Below, one piece after another: positions 5,521 through 10,163 of a DNA stretch of 10,163 nucleotides; positions within the stretch are counted from its first letter, which is position 1, and each line of letters starts with the position of its first letter. The position numbers and the translations under genes were made by a program. A model generated the notes under the pieces. The model worked only from the letters and a program-made list of their open reading frames with translations. It had not been told where the DNA came from and did no database searches. Source of the stretch: Sedimentisphaerales bacterium (GTDB lineage: Bacteria > Planctomycetota > Phycisphaerae > Sedimentisphaerales > SM23-30); the NCBI GenBank assembly GCA_030634605.1, contig DAOWAK010000017.1, positions 1 through 10,163 of the forward strand. Direction: 5' to 3'.

Positions 5521-8232
5521 TCAATCTGACAGGGCGGAAAGGTTCTCTTCTACCGTTGCCAGTTGTTCCTGCAACTGAATCAAGCGGTCCCTTTCCCGCT
5601 GGACAACTTCGCTTTTAGCCCGGCTCACAAAATTATCATTGTTGAGCTTGGCCTGGGTCTGTTTTAGAAAGCCGTTGATTTGCTCCTGCTGTTTCAGCAG
5701 CCGTTCGCGTTCCGCGTCGTTATCAATTACGCCTTTGACGTATATTTCCATATCATCCGCCAGCGAAACCGCGGCGTCGTCGGGCTTGACGCAATCCGGG
5801 GCTGCCTCCAGGGTTTCCAGGGCGGCCAGGTGGGTAATCATTTTCTGATGCTCCAGCAGCAGCGACGCGCGATCCGAAGAAGTTTTGATTGACACCTCCA
5901 GCGGTTTTCGCGGAGCTACCTGATAGCGGGTCCGTACGTCGCGAATCAGGCGAATAGCACTTTGAAGCAGAACCATCTGGCTGTCGATTCCGTCATCGAT
6001 CAATTCCGAATTCACGCGGGGCCACTCCGCCCGAATGAGCGTCTTACTCGCCGGTAATTCCGCTACCGTGGGCAGTTCCCGCTCCGGGCAGATTTCGTTC
6101 AGCTGTTGATAGATGCCTTCGGTGATGAACGGGATAAACGGATGGAACAGCCGCAGGGTCGCGTCCAGTACGTAAGCCAGCACCCGCTGAGCCACCGCCC
6201 GTTGCGAATCATCGCGCATCCGCGGCTTGATAATCTCCAGATACCAGTCGCAAAGATCGTTCCAGAAGAATCGATACAGGCCGCTAACGGGTTCACTGAA
6301 TTTGAATTCGTCAAGCTCAGCGGTCGTCTGGGCGATTGTCCGGTGCAGCTTCGATAAAATCCAGCGATCTTCCATCTGCAGCATCTGGGCCGAGAAATCA
6401 CCCGTTTCCATATCCTGCAAATTCGTCAGCGCGAACCGGGATGCGTTCCAGAGTTTGTTACAGAAATTTCTGCCGATATCGAATTTGTCGCTGATGTTGC
6501 GGCCGTTTTCGTCCTTGGTTACCGGCAGGCGCATGTCCTGGCTTTCGGTGGTCATCTGGGCGATGCTGAAACGCATAGCGTCGGCACCGTAACTATCGAT
6601 GATTTCAATCGGATCGATGCCGTTGCCTTTGCTTTTGCTCATCCGCACGCCGTTGCCGTCCAGGATCGTGCCGTGGATGAAGACGTCGGAAAACGGGATG
6701 TCCTTCATGTTGTAAAGTCCCATCATCACCATTCGCGAAACCCACAGCGTGATGATGTCGCGGGCGGTAACCAGGGTGCTGGTGGGATAATAGAAATTCA
6801 ATTCATCGGTATCCTCCGGCCATCCCAGCGTGCTGTGCGGCCACAAGGCACTGGAAAACCAGGTGTCCAGCACGTCCGGGTCCTGTTCGATGTTGCTGCT
6901 GGAGCAATGTTCGCACTGGGTGGGGTCTTCAAGCCCGGTGGAGCTTTCGCCGCAGTCCTGACAGTACCAGATGGGAATTCGGTGTCCCCACCACAACTGT
7001 CGGCTGATGCACCAGTCGCGAATTCCGCGGAGCCAATCCAGGTAAGAATTTCCGTAACGGGCGGGGTGGAATTTGATTTTGCCGCTTTCGACAGCTTTGA
7101 TCGCCGGTTCCGCCAGCGGTCTGACTTTGACAAACCACTGATCGGACAGATAAGGCTCAATGGCGGCGTGGGAGCGATAGCTGTGGCCAACCTGATGGGT
7201 GTGCTCCTCGACCTTTTCCAGCAGGCCCAGGGCTTTCAGGTCGGCTACAACGGCTTTGCGGGCGGCGTAGCGGTCCATGCCGGCGTATTTTCCGCCGTTT
7301 TCGTTGACGGTGGCGTCCGGGTGTAAAATGTTGATCATTTCCAGATTGTGTCTTAAACCAATTTCGTAATCGTTGAGATCATGAGCCGGGGTAACTTTGA
7401 GGAAGCCCGAACCCTCACCGCGTTTTACATAATCGTCGGCGAGAATGGGAATCTCTCTGCCGGTTAGAGGCAGCTTGACCATTTTGCCCAGGTAATCCTT
7501 GGCCCGATCATCTTTGGGGTTCACCGCGACCGCGGTATCACCGAGCATGGTTTCGGGCCGGGTGGTGGCAACCGTTACATGTCCGGAGCCGTCCGCCAGT
7601 GGGTAGCGAATGTGCCAGAAGTGGCCACGGACTTCCTTGTGCTCAACCTCATCATCCGCCAGGGCGGTCTGCGAAACCGGGTCCCAGTTAACCAGCCTTT
7701 TGCCGCGATAGATCAGGCCGTCCCGATAGAGTTTTACAAAGGTCTGCCGCACCGCCTTGGCACAGACGTCGTCCAGGGTGAAGCGGGTTCGCCGCCAGTC
7801 GCAGCTGGCGCCTAGCCGTTTGAGCTGATCGAGTATTCGATTGCCGTACTGGTCTTTCCAGTTCCAGATACGCTTTAGCAGTTCATCGCGGCCCAGTTGG
7901 TGACGGGTTTTGCCGTCCTGGGCCAGCACCTGTTTTTCCACGACGGACTGGGTGGCGATTCCCGCGTGGTCGGTCCCCGGCAGCCAGAGGGTGTTGCGGC
8001 CCTGCATTCGGCGATACCGAATCAGAATATCCTGCAGGGTATTATCCAGCGCGTGGCCCATGTGGAGGGCACCGGTAACGTTGGGCGGCGGGATTACGAT
8101 GGTGTAGGGCGATTCGTCCGAGGCTGGGCCCGCTGGAGGTTCGGCGTCAAAGCCATTGGTGTCCAGCCACAATTGATAGGCGGCTGATTCAATTTTGTCC
8201 GGCTCGTAAACTTTTGGTAGTTCTTTTGTCAT
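5521..8232 (-). CDS. valS: Valyl-tRNA synthetase
   Basis: A class Ia valyl-tRNA synthetase of 903 residues from the ATG at 8232; it charges tRNA-Val in the cytosol. PPPNVTGALHMGHAL carries the HIGH motif as HMGH (57-60), and VRMSKSKGN is the KMSKS loop (RMSKS, 530-534). The CP1 editing domain shows TTRPETMLGD (223-232) and KVTPAHDLNDYE, used to hydrolyse Thr-tRNA-Val. Four cysteines (424, 427, 440, 443) form a zinc-ribbon-like insert. The anticodon-binding helical domain covers about 620-780, and the C-terminus (about 838-900) is the charged ValRS coiled-coil arm. Length is normal. A TTG at 8286 would extend the frame by 18 residues, but MTKELPKVYEPDKIE is the normal family start; no strong ribosome site is seen at either. 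The gene is flanked by two same-orientation MITE-like copies. Confidence 0.97.
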   Translation of the reverse strand: MTKELPKVYEPDKIESAAYQLWLDTNGFDAEPPAGPASDESPYTIVIPPPNVTGALHMGHALDNTLQDILIRYRRMQGRNTLWLPGTDHAGIATQSVVEKQVLAQDGKTRHQLGRDELLKRIWNWKDQYGNRILDQLKRLGASCDWRRTRFTLDDVCAKAVRQTFVKLYRDGLIYRGKRLVNWDPVSQTALADDEVEHKEVRGHFWHIRYPLADGSGHVTVATTRPETMLGDTAVAVNPKDDRAKDYLGKMVKLPLTGREIPILADDYVKRGEGSGFLKVTPAHDLNDYEIGLRHNLEMINILHPDATVNENGGKYAGMDRYAARKAVVADLKALGLLEKVEEHTHQVGHSYRSHAAIEPYLSDQWFVKVRPLAEPAIKAVESGKIKFHPARYGNSYLDWLRGIRDWCISRQLWWGHRIPIWYCQDCGESSTGLEDPTQCEHCSSSNIEQDPDVLDTWFSSALWPHSTLGWPEDTDELNFYYPTSTLVTARDIITLWVSRMVMMGLYNMKDIPFSDVFIHGTILDGNGVRMSKSKGNGIDPIEIIDSYGADAMRFSIAQMTTESQDMRLPVTKDENGRNISDKFDIGRNFCNKLWNASRFALTNLQDMETGDFSAQMLQMEDRWILSKLHRTIAQTTAELDEFKFSEPVSGLYRFFWNDLCDWYLEIIKPRMRDDSQRAVAQRVLAYVLDATLRLFHPFIPFITEGIYQQLNEICPERELPTVAELPASKTLIRAEWPRVNSELIDDGIDSQMVLLQSAIRLIRDVRTRYQVAPRKPLEVSIKTSSDRASLLLEHQKMITHLAALETLEAAPDCVKPDDAAVSLADDMEIYVKGVIDNDAERERLLKQQEQINGFLKQTQAKLNNDNFVSRAKSEVVQRERDRLIQLQEQLATVEENLSALSD

Positions 8233-8264
8233 TGGGTGTTTTTTTTCGCTCTGACAAAATGAGA

Positions 8265-8285
8265 TTTCGGCTGGCCGAAAGGCCA
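8265..8285 (-). other. Overlapping alternative hairpins in the valS leader
   Basis: TTTCGGC/GCCGAAA (8265-8271 and 8274-8280) is a perfect inverted repeat with a two-base centre. The overlapping TGGCC/GGCCA (8272-8276 and 8281-8285) forms a second hairpin with a four-base loop. Both use GGCC at the centre, so they cannot form together. They lie about 33-53 bases before the valS ATG. A switch is possible but unsupported beyond geometry. Confidence 0.3.
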
Positions 8286-8299
8286 ATAGTCATTAACTA

Positions 8300-8429
8300 G
8301 TTTCTGTTGCGGAAAACGTTTATTTGTCATTCCCGCGCAAGCGGGAATCCAGAATATTGCACAAAACCGCTGTTTCGGGCCACTGGACCCCCGCTTTCGC
8401 GGGGGTGACAGTCTTTCCGCAACAGGTAC
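8300..8429. mobile_element. MITE-like 130-base element, copy 2
   Basis: Same length and orientation as the element at 5376-5505, with 14 differences in 130 bases by hand alignment. TA lies on both sides (8298-8299 and 8430-8431). The termini contain a perfect 12-base inverted repeat, CTGTTGCGGAAA against TTTCCGCAACAG. The two inner hairpins are ATTCCCGC/GCGGGAAT around GCAA (8329-8348) and ACCCCCGC/GCGGGGGT around TTTC (8387-8406). It is better preserved at the tips than copy 1. It lies between the consensus promoter (8506-8533) and the valS start, so it should be transcribed as part of the valS leader. The open frame running through it is the familiar spurious FPRKRESR/PAFAGVT translation, not a gene. 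Confidence 0.82.
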
Positions 8430-8505
8430 TAACTATGACGCATTTTGTCAGTGGTTCTCATTGTTTCCTGAGCGTTAAGATTCATAATTCATTACACTTC
8501 CGTCA

Positions 8506-8533
8506 ATTATAGAAACGGGGATTATTTTGTCAA
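8506..8533 (-). promoter_or_regulatory. Near-consensus sigma-70-type promoter for valS
   Basis: On the minus strand TTGACA (8533-8528) and TATAAT (8511-8506) are both perfect consensus hexamers separated by 16 bases. Transcription would begin near 8499, giving a valS leader of about 267 bases, of which 132 are the MITE-like copy and its extra TA. It lies downstream of the PEP-CTERM gene's terminator-like hairpin, so valS would be an independent unit. Confidence 0.7.
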
Positions 8534-8549
8534 GGTCGGCGCAGAAATA

Positions 8550-8591
8550 CGCCCCGTTCGAGAGCCACCATAGAATATCTCGTTCGGGGCG
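8550..8591. repeat. Long GC-rich hairpin upstream of the valS promoter
   Basis: CGCCCCG (8550-8556) pairs with CGGGGCG (8585-8591), and CGAGA (8559-8563) pairs with TCTCG (8578-8582). A TT/TT internal loop separates the two helices and the apical loop is 14 bases. No T-tract follows on either strand. It sits between the PEP-CTERM gene's 3' end and the valS promoter, so it could be a second termination or processing structure, or another dispersed repeat. Confidence 0.45.
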
Positions 8592-8630
8592 CGTGTCTAG
8601 GTGATATTATAGATACCTTACAAAACCAGC

Positions 8631-8650
8631 AAAACCGGCGGTTGACCGCC
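8631..8650 (-). terminator. Intrinsic terminator-like hairpin after the PEP-CTERM gene
   Basis: Reading the minus strand, GGCGG-TCAA-CCGCC (8650-8637) forms a five-bp GC stem with a four-base loop. It is followed by GG, TTTT, GCTGG and a second TTTT. It starts 37 bases past the stop of the 236-residue PEP-CTERM gene. The short, interrupted T-tract makes it a moderate candidate. Confidence 0.45.
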
Positions 8651-8687
8651 CAATAAAGGTTTTTTCTGGCACCTTATAGCTGGGCAA

Positions 8688-9398
8688 TTATTTTTTTTTA
8701 CGTCTCATTATTACCAGGCTCCCCAGCCCGAGTATGGCCAAGGTTGCCGGTTCAGGTATCGGGCAGACTCCGACATAAGCGGCGAAACAGCCCACCTCAT
8801 GTGCAGTGGGTATTCCAATAAACAGGTAAATACTGCTGTTTTCGGGAATGATCGTTACTGGAAAGCGTGCGGACAGGATGCCTTCTTCGCCGAGACAGAC
8901 ATAGCCGGCGGAAGTGTCCGGGGCAATCGGGCTGGTACCAAAGTATGCGTCGCCGTTGCCAAGGGTGGCGGTGGCAAAGTTAATCGAATTGTCAAGATTC
9001 AGCCCGAACAGTTTACCCGGATGGGTTGCTGTGGGCTGATAAGGTGACGTTGCTTCGTTAATAATGGTACCGGGATACACAAAAGTGTTGCCGGATTCTT
9101 CCGGCGTGACCCACGGGTCCGTTCCGGTGGGAGTGTCGCTGAAATTCCATCCGACAAAGTCGATACCCAGTCCGGAAAATACTCCGTCAAGTGGAAAACC
9201 ATCACCGCTATAGATCACGGTATCTATAACATAACTTGCCTGGGTGACAGATAGTTCACCGCGATAAATTCTCGTTTGAGAAGAATTGCCATAATACTGC
9301 ATGTTCAGCGGGATAAATGCTGCCTGAGCGGTTGACGCGACGGCGGCTATAACCAGCGTGAACAGTAAAATTTTAGTAAGCGAAAGTCTTTTTGTCAT
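8688..9398 (-). CDS. PEP-CTERM sorting domain protein (236 aa)
   Basis: An exported 236-residue protein with an N-terminal signal peptide: MTKRLSLTK, then a hydrophobic core, with likely cleavage after AQA at 26. The C-terminal sorting signal of 23 residues comprises PIPEPATLAILGLGSL, further hydrophobic residues and the basic tail MRRKKK. Such tails are processed by exosortase-type membrane peptidases, often in organisms that make extracellular polysaccharide. The middle (27-210) looks rich in beta strands and aromatic, Gly and Asn residues; I do not recognise a named domain and its function is unknown. An AGGAG site lies ten bases before the ATG. A second PEP-CTERM gene ends 73 bases upstream on the same strand, suggesting a tandem or co-transcribed pair; a terminator-like hairpin follows. 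Confidence 0.85.
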   Translation of the reverse strand: MTKRLSLTKILLFTLVIAAVASTAQAAFIPLNMQYYGNSSQTRIYRGELSVTQASYVIDTVIYSGDGFPLDGVFSGLGIDFVGWNFSDTPTGTDPWVTPEESGNTFVYPGTIINEATSPYQPTATHPGKLFGLNLDNSINFATATLGNGDAYFGTSPIAPDTSAGYVCLGEEGILSARFPVTIIPENSSIYLFIGIPTAHEVGCFAAYVGVCPIPEPATLAILGLGSLVIMRRKKK

Positions 9399-9471
9399 GT
9401 TCCCATTTCTCCTAATAGTTATTGGTTCCTAGTTTTTTAAGTTTTTAAGTTTCTCTGTTCTCTCAGGTATA

Positions 9472-10163
9472 TTACGAGCGTTTTCTGAACCGCAAAGCCA
9501 TGAAACCACCGCTTAACAGCAGTAAAGTTGTCGGTTCTGGAACAGTCGGCCATTCCTTTAAAATAAAGAACTGCCCCTGGTCCATATCTGTAACAATACG
9601 AATATGATTTTCTTCGTTGCCGCCAACACCAGGATAAAAAGATGTGCCGTTTGGTACCTGTCCGTCATAAAAATTCAAGGATACCGGCATCTCGTTCATT
9701 CCGAAGTAATCGGCGAACTCAACTGTCTGAAAGGGATTGTCAGGGGGCAGATTGGCGGTAAAAATATACTCTGGATCAAAGCCGACATAAGGATCGGAAT
9801 TAAAGAAATCCCACGATATCGCCATGTGGAAATCGAACCAGTCTGTGCCGGTGTTGTTGTCAATAACTTCTTCGGCAATAACAATATTTGGTGAGTAATT
9901 AACAGCCTGTGGATCAGTTAAAACAAATTTAATTCCTGCCGGCTGTCCCAGCACGCCGCCGTCAAACACCTCGGAGTTAAATTCCTTGTCAAGTTCGATC
10001 CAGATCGCGTTATTGAAAGTTCCCCGATAGGTCATGCTTATTGAGCCATCAAAAGTCCCAAGCCCTTCCACGCTCCATCCGGTACTGTCAATCGGAGTCA
10101 GCCCCGCCGAAGCACCGACGGTGGATAAACCCACAATCAAAACAATAATAATTAATCTTTTCT
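9472..10163 (-). CDS. PEP-CTERM sorting domain protein, 5' end beyond the window
   Basis: Partial gene with 229 complete codons visible. The C-terminus carries a PEP-CTERM signal: VPEPTTLLLLSGGFMAL followed by the basic tail RFRKRS. The visible N-terminus reads KRLIIIVLIVGLSTVGASAG, plainly a signal peptide. The reading frame is open to the window edge, so the true start is probably only one or a few codons beyond it. The TTG at 10140 sits inside the signal-peptide core and is not a sensible start. The mature part is acidic, aromatic and probably a beta-sandwich (for example SISMTYRGTFNNAIWIELDK), with no domain I can name. It shares only the sorting signal with the next PEP-CTERM gene, so the two are not recent duplicates. 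A cell-surface or matrix role is inferred from the tail. Confidence 0.82.
   Translation of the reverse strand, partial: KRLIIIVLIVGLSTVGASAGLTPIDSTGWSVEGLGTFDGSISMTYRGTFNNAIWIELDKEFNSEVFDGGVLGQPAGIKFVLTDPQAVNYSPNIVIAEEVIDNNTGTDWFDFHMAISWDFFNSDPYVGFDPEYIFTANLPPDNPFQTVEFADYFGMNEMPVSLNFYDGQVPNGTSFYPGVGGNEENHIRIVTDMDQGQFFILKEWPTVPEPTTLLLLSGGFMALRFRKRS

Noticed and set aside
6673..7326. 217-codon open frame on the plus strand inside valS
   Set aside because: Antisense to the conserved catalytic and editing region of valS; length is explained by the G+C-rich codons of the true gene.
5374..8431. valS as cargo of a composite transposon bounded by the two elements
   Set aside because: The elements are short, in direct orientation and each has its own TA boundary, which fits two independent insertions; valS is an essential housekeeping gene in an apparently native setting.
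8324..8512. Open frame beginning MSFPRKRESR and containing PAFAGVT
   Set aside because: It is the translation of the MITE-like element's hairpins, a well-known false gene; the frame has no ribosome site and runs antisense to the valS leader and promoter.
8550..8591. Part of a tRNA or T-box element (GTTCGA near CCACCA-like bases; GGTGG on the other strand)
   Set aside because: No cloverleaf, no acceptor stem in the right place, and no 14-base T-box consensus or specifier loop; the location upstream of valS alone is not enough.

Overview
The window looks like a chromosomal segment from a Planctomycetota-type bacterium. This rests on two tandem exported proteins ending in PEP-CTERM sorting signals, PilX-like and PilW-like prepilin genes, and mixed base composition. 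Placement in Phycisphaerae is my inference; Verrucomicrobiota or a related lineage is possible.

Layout, left to right. (1) 19-2435, plus strand: two prepilin-like genes, probably the tail of a type IV pilus or type II secretion minor-pilin cluster, separated by a 167-base spacer holding two RNA-type hairpins. (2) 2469-4395, minus strand: an AT-richer two-gene cassette, rloA (AAA15/ABC-type ATPase) and rloB (TOPRIM-like RloB family), overlapping by 8 bases. It is a predicted phage-defence pair in the style of AbiL and PARIS. The cassette plus part of its upstream region lies between two imperfect direct repeats (2427-2450 and 4637-4659). The left repeat includes the last codons and stop of the second pilin gene, which suggests an inserted island. 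(3) 4396-4961: a gene-free stretch with a possible rloA promoter and small inverted repeats. (4) 4962-8232, minus strand: a bifunctional-nuclease-family (DUF151) gene downstream of valS (valyl-tRNA synthetase). A near-perfect sigma-70-type promoter sits upstream at 8506-8533. (5) 8688-10163, minus strand: two PEP-CTERM proteins, the second cut by the window edge.

The most informative non-coding structure is a pair of 130-base MITE-like elements (5376-5505 and 8300-8429). They have the same length and orientation, are about 89% identical, have terminal inverted repeats and are each bounded by TA dinucleotides. Each carries two GC-rich hairpins. One copy lies in the inferred valS 5' leader and the other in the valS-bfn gap, so both should be part of the same transcript. 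Removing the second shrinks the valS-bfn gap to 34 bases.

The prepilins and PEP-CTERM proteins concern the cell surface, valS is housekeeping, and rloAB is accessory. The most plausible mobile or defence story lies in rloAB with its flanking repeats. I found no tRNA, rRNA, CRISPR array, integrase or transposase.
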